From the NCBI RefSeq assembly GCF_900115545.1, contig NZ_FOWV01000002.1, forward strand, positions 434,001-498,000: 64,000 nucleotides of DNA. The letters run 5' to 3'. Under the pieces are notes generated by a model, which saw nothing but the letters and a program-made list of their open reading frames with translations, searched no databases and had not been told where the DNA came from. Position numbers and translations under genes: made by a program. This DNA is from Ralstonia sp. NFACC01. GTDB taxonomy: Bacteria; Pseudomonadota; Gammaproteobacteria; Burkholderiales; Burkholderiaceae. Positions 50,020 to 58,256 of the stretch are shown here, piece after piece; position 1 is the first letter of the stretch, and every line of letters begins with the position of its first letter.

Positions 50020-51465
50020 TCAAGCAGGGCTGTCGTCAACCGACAGCGGCGCAGCCACGTGTTCGAGCGGCTTGCGCTCGGCTGCCGTCCCCCAGCAAGC
50101 CTGCACCGCGGCCGCAAGCAGCATCAGCACTGCGCCGAACGCATAGCCGCCGAACACGGCACCGCGCGAGTGCGTATCGATCAGCCAGCCGAACAGCGCA
50201 GGCCCGGCCACGCCGCCAAGCCCCGTGCCCACGGCATAGAACAACGCGATGGCCAGCGCGCGCACCTCGAGCGGAAAGGTTTCGCTCACCGTCAGGTACG
50301 CCGAGCTGGCGGCGGCCGATGCAAAGAAGAACACCACGGTCCACGCGATGGTCTGCGTGGTGGCATCGAGCACACCCGCCTTGAACAGCGCGCCACTCAC
50401 CAGCAACAGCACGCCGCTGATTGCATAGGTCGCGGCAATCATCGTGCGCCGGCCTACCACGTCAAACAGCCGCCCAAGCAGCAGTGGCCCGAGAAAATTA
50501 CCCAGTGCGAACGGCAGCAGGTACGTGCCGACCTTCGTTGCGGGCACCTCATAGAAATCCGTCAGCACCAGCGCGTAGGTGAAGAAAATCGCGTTGTAGA
50601 AAAACGCCTGCGCCGCCATCAGCGCGAGGCCCACCAGCGCGCGCTGCCGGTGCTGCACGAACAGCACGCGCGCGACTTCCATCAAGCGTGGATGGCCACG
50701 GCTGCGCATGCGCAATGCTGGCAGCGGCGCGGTATCGAAGCGATGGCCGCGCGCGGCGATTTCGCTTTCGATGTCCTGCACGATGGTTTGCGCTTCTTCG
50801 TGCCGGCCGCGCGTGATGAGCCAGCGCGGGCTTTCCGGAATCCAGAAACGCATCACCAGAATGATGAGCCCCAGCAGGGCGCCGATGAAGAAGCACAGCC
50901 GCCAGCCTGTATCGAGGCTCATGTGCGCTGGGTCCAGCAGCCACAACGATGCCCCCGCGCCCAACGCGGCACCAACCCAGAACGTGCCGTTGATGGCGAG
51001 ATCCGTCCAGCCGCGCACGCGCGCCGGCGTCAGCTCCTGGATAGTCGAGTTGATGGCCGCGTATTCGCCGCCGATCCCTGCGCCAGTGAGCACGCGAAAC
51101 ACGACGAGGCTGGCGAAGCTCCACGAAAACGCTGTCGCCAGCGTGGCCAGGATGTAGACGCCCAACGTGATGAAGAACAGCTTGCGGCGGCCCAGTCGAT
51201 CCGTCATCCAGCCGAACAGCAGTGCGCCGAACACCGCACCGACCAGGTATGCGCTGCTGGCAATGCCAACCTGCGCGTTGGTCAGATGCAGCGAGGGGCT
51301 TTGCTTGAGCGCACCGGCCACGGCGCCGGCCAGCGTCACCTCCAGGCCGTCGAGCAACCACGTAATGCCCAGCGCAATGACCACGCGCGTGTGAAAGCGG
51401 CTCCACGGCAGGCGATCGAGCCGGCTGGGCAGGTCGGATGTGTGTAAGGCTGGCGATTCGGGCAT
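50020..51465 (-). CDS. MFS transporter, sugar-porter/AAHS-like
   Basis: 481 aa with twelve membrane helices. Motif A is GWMTDRLGRRKLFF between helices 2 and 3 and is echoed by GRLFDVVGRRTMI. FRVLTGAGIGGEYAAINS and WIPESPRWLITRGR are sugar-porter/AAHS-type signatures. The substrate could be a sugar or an aromatic or organic acid. It lies between the HIT and TetR genes, all on the minus strand. Confidence 0.88.
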   Translation of the reverse strand: MPESPALHTSDLPSRLDRLPWSRFHTRVVIALGITWLLDGLEVTLAGAVAGALKQSPSLHLTNAQVGIASSAYLVGAVFGALLFGWMTDRLGRRKLFFITLGVYILATLATAFSWSFASLVVFRVLTGAGIGGEYAAINSTIQELTPARVRGWTDLAINGTFWVGAALGAGASLWLLDPAHMSLDTGWRLCFFIGALLGLIILVMRFWIPESPRWLITRGRHEEAQTIVQDIESEIAARGHRFDTAPLPALRMRSRGHPRLMEVARVLFVQHRQRALVGLALMAAQAFFYNAIFFTYALVLTDFYEVPATKVGTYLLPFALGNFLGPLLLGRLFDVVGRRTMIAATYAISGVLLLVSGALFKAGVLDATTQTIAWTVVFFFASAAASSAYLTVSETFPLEVRALAIALFYAVGTGLGGVAGPALFGWLIDTHSRGAVFGGYAFGAVLMLLAAAVQACWGTAAERKPLEHVAAPLSVDDSPA

Positions 51466-51506
51466 CGCGGCGCACTCGGACAGGAATGCGCACGACGCAG
51501 CACGAA

Positions 51507-52172
51507 TTATTCCCGCGCAGTTGCGCCTGTATCTTCTTGCGGCGCGCCGGCGAGCAGCGTGTCTTCAAAGAAGCGGCGGCGCGCATCCTTGTCGGGCTTG
51601 CTGCCTTGGTGCCAGAGCGTGGCTTCGGAAAGCTGGTAGGCGTACAGCATGAAGGCGCGCGCCTTGGCATCCTTGCGCGCAAAGCCGATCGCCTGGAAAT
51701 GCTGGACGTAGTAATCCATGCGATGCTCGTCGACGGCTTCGACAGCTTCTTGCGCCATCGGGTCGCGCCGCGCCCAGGCGCGGATGGCGAATTCGATCAT
51801 GGCGGTGCGGCGCGCGCTGCGTCCGCGAAACGGCAGTGCGAGCAGATCGCGCACCAGGCCCTGCACTGATGGATTCTGCCGCTCCAGCTTGGGGCCCACG
51901 CGCGTGCGCTCACTCCAGTCTTGCAGCACCTGATGCAGCAGGTCGTCGCGGTTCTTGAAGTGCCAGTAGAAACTGCCGCGCGTGACGTCCAGCTGCTTGG
52001 CGAGCACGTCCACGCGCACCGCATCGATGCTCTTGGTGACGAGCAGATCGGTGGCGGCGCGAACCCAGTCGTCGGGCGTGAGCTGTGCACGCGGCGTGGC
52101 AGGGGAGGCGGAATCGGCATCGACCTCGACGGCTTCGTCGTGTTCGTCGATCAGCGGGGATGGCTTGGGCAT
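51507..52172 (-). CDS. TetR-family regulator
   Basis: 221 aa from ATG 52172. A TetR HTH lies in about residues 38-85 (TDLLVTKSIDAVRVDVLAKQ then TRGSFYWHFKNRDDLLHQVL), and the helical ligand domain follows. An acidic N-terminal extension (IDEHDEAVEVDADSASPATP) precedes the HTH. It is divergent from an orphan ABC-type binding protein gene, and an imperfect palindrome lies between them. The upstream 36-residue extension in frame crosses that palindrome and is not coding. Confidence 0.88.
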   Translation of the reverse strand: MPKPSPLIDEHDEAVEVDADSASPATPRAQLTPDDWVRAATDLLVTKSIDAVRVDVLAKQLDVTRGSFYWHFKNRDDLLHQVLQDWSERTRVGPKLERQNPSVQGLVRDLLALPFRGRSARRTAMIEFAIRAWARRDPMAQEAVEAVDEHRMDYYVQHFQAIGFARKDAKARAFMLYAYQLSEATLWHQGSKPDKDARRRFFEDTLLAGAPQEDTGATARE

Positions 52173-52272
52173 GAAGGCGGATTCTAGCCGCGCTGACGGG
52201 GCTGTCCAGCGCTTAAATCGTGCTGAGGCCCCCAGGTTTGCGCGGGTTGACACGGCAACAAACGCACTCCTA

Positions 52273-52296
52273 CCATGCACATACGTTTGTGTATGG
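52273..52296. promoter_or_regulatory. Probable TetR operator
   Basis: CCATGCACA (52273-52281) and TGTGTATGG (52288-52296) are 9-base arms with one mismatch around TACGTT. It lies between the divergent TetR and binding-protein genes. Confidence 0.68.
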
Positions 52297-52400
52297 AAGG
52301 ATCGAGCTGCTGCAAGCCTCGGTTTGCGGTTTTGTGCAAAACCATGCTCGACGATGCCTTCTGCACGGCGTCTAACGATAAGACATCAGGAGACATTTGC

Positions 52401-53657
52401 ATGAAGGCATTCCGACTCGCGCTGTGCGCGGCGGCAGCAGTTGGCACATTCGCAGGCGCATTTTGCCCGGGCACCGTCCACGCCGAGACCGTCAAGATCG
52501 CGTGGATCGATCCGCTGTCCGGGTTGATGGGCGCGTTGGGCCAGAACCAGCTGCGCAGCTGGCAATATGCGGCCGATCTGGCCAACCAGCAGAACTGGAG
52601 CGGCAACGGCACCAAGTTCGAAGTCGTCGGTTTTGACAACAAGGTATCGCCGCAAGAAAGCCTGACGATCCTCAAGCAGATCACCGACCAGGGCATCCGC
52701 TATGTCGCGCAGGGCGACGGCTCCAGCGTGGGCATGGCACTGCAGGACGCCATCGCCAAGTACAACGATCGCAATCCAGGCAAAGAGATCATCTATCTCA
52801 ACTACGCCGCGGTCGATCCGGACATGACCAACAGCAAGTGCAACTACTGGCACTTCCGCCTGGACGCCAACTCCGACATGAAGATGGAAGCCCTGACGAG
52901 CTATCTCGCCAAGGACCAGAACATCAAGAAGGTCTATCTGCTGAACCAGAACTACTCGTTCGGCCACCAGGTGGCGCGTGCGGCCAAGGAATATCTCAAG
53001 CGCAAGCGTCCGGACATCCAGGTGGTGGGTGAAGATCTGCACCCGCTTGCGCAAGTGAAGGACTTCTCGCCGTATGTCGCGAAGATTCGTGCGTCTGGCG
53101 CCGATACGGTCATCACGGGCAACTGGGGTAGCGATCTGGCACTGCTGATCCGCGCGTCGAAAGATGCGGGCCTGACCACCAATTTCTATACGTACTACGC
53201 AGGCACCACCGGTGTGCCCACGGCGATGGGCGCTTCTGGCGCCGACCGCGTGAAGGTCATCAGCTACTTCGCGCCGAACGACGGCAACCCGAAAACGAGC
53301 GCCGTGCTCGACGGCTTCAAGAAGAAGTACAACGACGACTTCTTCAACGCTGACGTTTACACCGGCATCGCCTTCCTGGCCAAAGCCATCAAGACCAGCG
53401 GTTCAGCCGAGCCTGCCAAGGTGGCCAAGGTGATGGAAGGCATGACGGTCGACGGCCTCAACGGCCCGATCGAGATGCGCAAGACCGATCACCAGGCGCA
53501 GCAGACGCTGTACGTGACCACCTGGGTGAAGGCCGACGGCAAGAAGATCAAGTACGACCAGGAAAACACCGGCTACGGCTGGCGTACCGACGTCACGCTG
53601 GAACCGCACCTTGCGGCCCAGCCGACGTCTTGCCAGATGAAGCGTCCGGCGTCGTAA
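52401..53657 (+). CDS. Periplasmic branched-chain amino-acid-type binding protein (orphan)
   Basis: 418 aa with a signal peptide (cleavage near VHAE). The Type I periplasmic fold is shown by VKIAWIDPLSGLMGALGQNQ, IAFLAKAIKTSG and IEMRKTDHQAQQTLYVTTWV, typical of LivJ/LivK-like proteins. No permease or ATPase gene is adjacent in the window, so the partner transporter is elsewhere or absent. ATG 52401 follows AGGAGA. Expression is probably controlled by the divergent TetR protein. Confidence 0.88.
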   Translation: MKAFRLALCAAAAVGTFAGAFCPGTVHAETVKIAWIDPLSGLMGALGQNQLRSWQYAADLANQQNWSGNGTKFEVVGFDNKVSPQESLTILKQITDQGIRYVAQGDGSSVGMALQDAIAKYNDRNPGKEIIYLNYAAVDPDMTNSKCNYWHFRLDANSDMKMEALTSYLAKDQNIKKVYLLNQNYSFGHQVARAAKEYLKRKRPDIQVVGEDLHPLAQVKDFSPYVAKIRASGADTVITGNWGSDLALLIRASKDAGLTTNFYTYYAGTTGVPTAMGASGADRVKVISYFAPNDGNPKTSAVLDGFKKKYNDDFFNADVYTGIAFLAKAIKTSGSAEPAKVAKVMEGMTVDGLNGPIEMRKTDHQAQQTLYVTTWVKADGKKIKYDQENTGYGWRTDVTLEPHLAAQPTSCQMKRPAS

Positions 53658-53670
53658 TCGCGTGATTGAC

Positions 53671-53696
53671 GTGTCCCCGGCTTACACCGGGGACAC
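53671..53696. terminator. Strong hairpin at convergent gene ends
   Basis: GTGTCCCCGG (53671-53680) and CCGGGGACAC (53687-53696) form a perfect 10-bp stem that overlaps the stop of the dehydrogenase gene. No T tract, so it may act as a bidirectional, non-canonical terminator or a transcript-end stabiliser. Confidence 0.5.
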
Positions 53697-54614
53697 CACG
53701 CCTGTGCCCGCCAGGTGCCCGCGGGCGTTCTCCAGAAAGCGATCCACCGTAGCCTGCACCGATTCCGGCGACCAGCCGGCAATGTGCGGCGTCAGCACGA
53801 CCTGCTCCAGGTCCAGCAGCCCGGCCGGCGGCTTGGGCTCGCTCTCATACACATCCAGCCCCGCACCACCCAGCTTGCCCGAGCGGATGGCCGCTTCCAG
53901 CGCTGCCGTGTCGACCACGCTGCCGCGCGCAATGTTGACCACGTAGCCGTTCGGGCCCAGCGCTTCCAGGATCGTCTGGTTGACGAGGTGCTTGGTCTGC
54001 GCGCCGCCCGGCGTGGCAACGATCAGGAAGTCGGCCCACTCAGCCATGTCCTCGAGTGCATCGAAGTAGCGGTACGACACCCCGTCGCGCGGCTTGCGGT
54101 TGTGATAACCGATCTGCATGTCGAAGCCGGCAGCGCGGCGCGCGATCTGCAGCCCGATGGTGCCCAGACCAACGATGCCGAGGCGCTTGCCGCATACGCC
54201 GGGCTGCAGCGGAATGTCGTCGCGCCAGACGCCGTTGCGTGTGGAACGATCCAGCTTGGGAATGCCACGCACGGTCGCCAGCAGCAAGCCAAAGGCGTGG
54301 TCGGCCACGCAAGCGTCGTTGGTGCCGGCGCCGTTGGCCACCGCTACGCCACGTGCGCGGGCGGCTTCCAAATCGATGTTCTCGTAGCCAGCGCCCAATG
54401 CGCAGGCCAGTTCCAGCTTAGGCATCGCGGCAATTTCCGCTCCGGTCAGGCCCGTCGAGCCATTGGTGAGCACGATGCGGACATCTTGCCCGTCGCGCGC
54501 GATGGCGGCATCGCGTTCGGCGCGGGTCGGTGCATGGATGACGTGAAAATGTTCAGCGATCTGCGCCACGTTCTCGGGCGTCATCGCAATGAGGAGCAGC
54601 AGGGTCGGTTGCAT
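53682..54614 (-). CDS. D-2-hydroxyacid dehydrogenase (NAD-dependent)
   Basis: 310 aa from ATG 54614. The Rossmann motif is GIVGLGTIGLQIARRAAGF. Catalytic residues sit in NIARGSVVDTAAL (Arg), a late Glu-containing helix, and LTPHIAGWSPE (His). GRHPR/glyoxylate-hydroxypyruvate reductase-type members fit best. Convergent with the binding protein gene. The frame is open much further upstream, but the family N-terminus sets the start. Confidence 0.9.
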   Translation of the reverse strand: MQPTLLLLIAMTPENVAQIAEHFHVIHAPTRAERDAAIARDGQDVRIVLTNGSTGLTGAEIAAMPKLELACALGAGYENIDLEAARARGVAVANGAGTNDACVADHAFGLLLATVRGIPKLDRSTRNGVWRDDIPLQPGVCGKRLGIVGLGTIGLQIARRAAGFDMQIGYHNRKPRDGVSYRYFDALEDMAEWADFLIVATPGGAQTKHLVNQTILEALGPNGYVVNIARGSVVDTAALEAAIRSGKLGGAGLDVYESEPKPPAGLLDLEQVVLTPHIAGWSPESVQATVDRFLENARGHLAGTGVVSPV

Positions 54615-54886
54615 GGTCAGGATAGGAGGCGGGCCGCATGAATGGGGCAAGGCCCGGTCGGCAAGGAGGTGCGCGGCACGGCGCTTGGCGATGATAACGC
54701 GTGCCCCCACAGCCGTGCTGGAAGCCATGGCCGCCATGCGGTTACACCCCGTTACCGATGAGCGGGTTTGGTTGCACGGGTTTGCAGGCGTGCGGCATAG
54801 ACTTTGCGGCAAGAGGCGCATGGCCGCAGGCCGCAGAGCAGACTGCTGGTCCGGCCCAGACGCCTCGTTCACAAGACGGGATCATC

Positions 54887-55588
54887 ATGCGAGCAACGAA
54901 CAAGTCGGACCGTACAGGGCGCGTAGCGCGTTGGATGACAGTGGCCACATTGGCTGCCGTGGCAGCGGCGCTGACGGGCTGCGTGACAGCGCCGGCGTAC
55001 CCCGGTTACGGCGCGGGCTATGGCGCGGGTTATGCCGCGGGCAGCAATGCCTACGGCAACAGCGTCGGCCCGACCAGCTACAGCAGCGGTTACGACAGCA
55101 CGTACAACAACGGCTACGGCAGCTATGACCCGAACGCGCCGCAGCCCTATCCGCAGCAGCCGGCGCCGACCTATTCGCAGCCCCAGCCGACTTACTCGCA
55201 ACCGAACTATTCGCCATATCCGAACAACGGCGATCAGTCTTATCAAGCGCCCGCTGATAACCGCTACGGCGTTGTTGAATACGTCGAGACGGTGCCCGTG
55301 CGCGGCCAGTCGAGCGGCGTAGGTGCGGTACTCGGCGGCGTGGTGGGCGGCTTGCTGGGCCATCAGGTTGGCGGCGGACGCGGCAACACCGTGGCCACCA
55401 TCGGCGGCGCGGTGGCAGGCGCCATGGCGGGCAACGCCGTGGAGGGCAACACGGTGGTCGGCCAGACTTATCGCGTGACCATGCGCCTGAACGACAACTC
55501 GCGCGTCACGCTTACACAGAACAACCCGAACGGACTGCGCGTGGGTGATCGCGCACGCATCGAAAACAACATGGCAGTGCCTTACTAG
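54887..55588 (+). CDS. Glycine-zipper lipoprotein (17 kDa antigen-like)
   Basis: 233 aa. A signal peptide and lipobox (LTGC) lead to a Tyr/Gly/Ser/Pro/Gln-rich low-complexity region (about 35-125). A glycine-zipper 2TM domain follows (GVGAVLGGVVGGLLGHQVGG, then GGAVAGAMAGNAVEG) and a small C-terminal beta domain with VTMRLNDNSRVTLTQ. Outer-membrane location likely, as in SlyB/17 kDa antigen proteins. The Tyr-rich linker is longer than usual. Start decided by the signal peptide. Confidence 0.82.
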   Translation: MRATNKSDRTGRVARWMTVATLAAVAAALTGCVTAPAYPGYGAGYGAGYAAGSNAYGNSVGPTSYSSGYDSTYNNGYGSYDPNAPQPYPQQPAPTYSQPQPTYSQPNYSPYPNNGDQSYQAPADNRYGVVEYVETVPVRGQSSGVGAVLGGVVGGLLGHQVGGGRGNTVATIGGAVAGAMAGNAVEGNTVVGQTYRVTMRLNDNSRVTLTQNNPNGLRVGDRARIENNMAVPY

Positions 55589-55667
55589 CCACATCCCGCA
55601 TGGCGCCGCCCGCGCCGGCTTCAGAAACGGAGCGGGTCGGCCGATATAGCGGAGGCAATAACCCGCT

Positions 55668-57515
55668 GTGACTGCCATGCTCAATCGACTTTCCATCCGT
55701 TTCCGACTCAACGCAGCACTGGCGCTGCTGGCCGTGCTGCTGGCGGCCACCGGCACCATCGGTGTGATCGGGATGCGCGCCTCCGACGCCAATATCAATG
55801 AGGTCTATACCAATCAGCTCGCTTCGGCATCGCTGATGGGCAAGGCACAGCTGAACGCAGCGATCGTGCGTAGGACGCTGGATCGGGCGGTCTTCCATCC
55901 GGATGCGGCCGACGTGCCGGCCATCATCGAAAAGGCCAACGCTTACCGCGCCAAGTCTGAGGGCGCGTGGAAGCAATACAAGGCGCTGCCCATGAACGCG
56001 GAGGAAGCGCGCCTGGCCGCTGACGTTGAAGCCAAGCGCGCAGCGTTGTTCCGCGATGGTGTTGAACCGCTGATGAACGCCCTGCGCGCGCACGATACCG
56101 CTGCTGCGGACAAGGTGGTGATGACCCTCATCCCGCCGCAGTTCGTGGCACTGTCTGCTGCTGTAGACGCGCTGGATCGTAGCCAAGCTGAGCAGGCCAA
56201 GGCCGCCTACGAAAGCGCGGTTGCCCGCTCGCATGCGTTTCTGATGTTGATCATTGGTGCCATCGCGGTGGGCATCGCGGCGGCGCTGGGCTGCGCATTC
56301 GGCCTGCACCGCGCGATCTCTGTGCCGCTGTCCAAGATGCTGGGCCACTTCAGCGCGATCTCGAACGGCAATCTGACCGAGTGCATTACCGTCAGCAGCA
56401 AGGACGAAATGGGCGCGCTCACGCAAGGTCTCGTCGACATGCAGAACGGGCTGATCCGTACCATCGTGACGATGCGCGGCGGTAGCGAATCCATCGCCAG
56501 CGCCACCAAGCAGATTGCGGCCGGCAACATGGACTTGTCGCAACGCACGGAAGAGCAGGCGTCGTCGCTGGAAGAAACAGCGTCGAGCATGGAAGAGCTG
56601 ACCAGCATCGTGCGCCAGAACGCCGACAACGCACGCCAGGCCAGCCAGCTTGCGGGCAACGCTTCGGACATCGCCGTCAAGGGCGGTGAGGTGGTGGGCC
56701 GCGTGATCGAGACGATGTCGGGCATCAACGACAGCAGCAAGAAGATCGCCGACATTATCGGCGTGATCGAAGGCATAGCATTCCAGACCAACATCCTCGC
56801 GTTGAACGCGGCGGTGGAAGCTGCGCGCGCAGGCGAGCAGGGCCGTGGGTTTGCGGTGGTGGCCGGTGAAGTGCGCAGCCTGGCGCAACGCTCGGCCACG
56901 GCGGCCAAGGAGATCAAGGAACTCATCAGCGATTCGGTTGGCCGCGTTGAAAACGGCTCGACGCTGGTGACCGAGGCCGGCGCGGTGATTGACGAAGTGG
57001 TTGTGGCAGTCAAGCGCGTGACCGACATCATGGGCGAGATCAGCTCGGCATCGGACGAGCAAAGCGCCGGCATCGAGCAAGTCAACCAGGCCGTCACGCA
57101 GATGGATGAGGTGACTCAGCAGAACGCCGCGCTGGTGGAAGAGGCAGCCGCTGCTGCGCAATCGCTGGAAGAGCAGGCCGGCGTGCTTCGCGAGGCGGTG
57201 GCGTCGTTCCGCTTGCCGGTGGCGGGTGTGCGCGCCGAACCTGTGCTGGCGCCCGTGGCTGCAAAGGCGGCGCCCGCTGCATCGGCTACATCGGCCGCAT
57301 TGACCGTTTCCAGCCCGGTCGCTAAACCGGTTGCACGCAAACCTGCCGTGGCGACGGCGCGTGCGGCCGGCAAGCGTCCCGCTGCGCCGGCCAAGTCGGT
57401 CGCTGTGCCAGTTCAAAGCGCGAAGGTAGCGCCTGCCGTGGCAGCCGAGCCCAAGCCTGGCAAGCTTGCCTTGGCTGCGGCCTCCAGCGATGCCGACGAC
57501 TGGGAACAGTTCTGA
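55668..57515 (+). CDS. Methyl-accepting chemotaxis protein
   Basis: 615 aa with a GTG start at 55668 (GGAGG 12 bases before; ATG 55677 is an alternative). TM1 is about residues 13-36, a four-helix-bundle-type sensor follows, and TM2 is about 187-212. HAMP and the signalling domain follow, with the conserved tip near 365-402 ([20 protein letters not shown]). The C-terminus is a flexible Ala/Pro/Val/Lys-rich tail ending DDWEQF, a xWxxF pentapeptide that tethers CheR/CheB in other bacteria. Ligand unknown. No chemotaxis operon adjacent. Confidence 0.9.
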   Translation: MTAMLNRLSIRFRLNAALALLAVLLAATGTIGVIGMRASDANINEVYTNQLASASLMGKAQLNAAIVRRTLDRAVFHPDAADVPAIIEKANAYRAKSEGAWKQYKALPMNAEEARLAADVEAKRAALFRDGVEPLMNALRAHDTAAADKVVMTLIPPQFVALSAAVDALDRSQAEQAKAAYESAVARSHAFLMLIIGAIAVGIAAALGCAFGLHRAISVPLSKMLGHFSAISNGNLTECITVSSKDEMGALTQGLVDMQNGLIRTIVTMRGGSESIASATKQIAAGNMDLSQRTEEQASSLEETASSMEELTSIVRQNADNARQASQLAGNASDIAVKGGEVVGRVIETMSGINDSSKKIADIIGVIEGIAFQTNILALNAAVEAARAGEQGRGFAVVAGEVRSLAQRSATAAKEIKELISDSVGRVENGSTLVTEAGAVIDEVVVAVKRVTDIMGEISSASDEQSAGIEQVNQAVTQMDEVTQQNAALVEEAAAAAQSLEEQAGVLREAVASFRLPVAGVRAEPVLAPVAAKAAPAASATSAALTVSSPVAKPVARKPAVATARAAGKRPAAPAKSVAVPVQSAKVAPAVAAEPKPGKLALAAASSDADDWEQF

Positions 57516-57542
57516 CGCACAGGCCGACACGCTCAATCCAAC

Positions 57543-57571
57543 AAGCCGCGTCCAGAGCGCGGCTTTGTGTT
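57543..57571 (+). terminator. Terminator after the chemotaxis gene
   Basis: AAGCCGCG (57543-57550) and CGCGGCTT (57558-57565) with a seven-base loop, followed by TTGTGTTT. Confidence 0.7.
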
Positions 57572-58175
57572 TCAGCGCTGTAACCGATTTGCGGAATTGC
57601 TTGGGCCGATGTTGTCAGCCCAGGCGGCGATTCGCGCGGCAATGTCGCCGATGCGTGCCTCAACTGCGCACCAGCCCCCATCTGACGAGCGATTCGTCTG
57701 GAAGGTCCTTTGCGCATAAGGCTTTGCAACCTGCACTGCGCTGCGCGCCGAAGTGCATGCAGCAACGCGCGCTCCGTGCCGGTGAAGTGCACTTCCCGCT
57801 CGCCTAACCCAAACACCCTGCAGTGGACCGCTCAACGCCTCCGTCATTCGTAGGGAGGCTTTGTCCGCTGCCGTACGAACACCCGTCCCATCAGGCGATA
57901 TTGCATGCCGTGGCGTTGATCTTGCAGACCCCGTCCGCCGCATCTTGCGTTCATACATGCAACAACCCTGCGTGTCCGACACGTGTCTGAAGGCGTACGT
58001 GGTGCACTGCACCGCATAACTGTGCGCCTCGGCGGGTGTTGGTATGGTCCTCGCGTTCCCCCTCGCGAGAAGCAGGCTAGAGAGACGCATCCACCGATCG
58101 ACGGCAGGCGATCGGGGCGGATGTCACGGCGCAAAGCGGTTGCGTCGGACGTCGAAGAAGACCTTTGGGGGAAGC
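57572..58175. other. Non-coding region upstream of the nfr operon
   Basis: About 600 bases without a gene I would support; frames here on either strand are short or Arg/Ser-rich. The lower end must contain the promoter and leader of the nfrB transcript. I looked for a riboswitch-like or c-di-GMP aptamer pattern and saw none that I could defend. GATCGACGGCAGGCGATC (58096-58113) is an imperfect hairpin in the leader. Confidence 0.5.
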
Positions 58176-58256
58176 ATGAGTGCCACAGCGCAAGGCGGGG
58201 GGTACGCCGGACACTGGCAACGCGCCCGTAGGGCGGGAGCGGGGGAGCGACCATGA
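58176..58256 (+). CDS. Possible 26-codon leader ORF coupled to nfrB
   Basis: ATG 58176 is preceded by GGGGGAAGC and the frame (MSATAQGGGYAGHWQRARRA) ends at TGA 58254-58256, which overlaps the nfrB ATG. Such an overlap would couple the two translations. The peptide is basic and Gly/Ala rich. No family, so this could be a regulatory short ORF or chance. Confidence 0.45.
   Translation: MSATAQGGGYAGHWQRARRAGAGERP

Noticed and set aside
55512-57536. Minus-strand ORF of 674 codons opposite the chemotaxis gene
   Set aside because: Composition is unlike a protein and the plus-strand MCP is unmistakable.
57572-58090. 172-codon minus-strand ORF in the gap before nfrB
   Set aside because: Ser/Arg/Ala-rich, no ribosome site or motif; treated as non-coding.
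57840-58252. Riboswitch (for example c-di-GMP type) upstream of nfrB
   Set aside because: I could not find a conserved aptamer core by eye; a covariance-model search would be needed.
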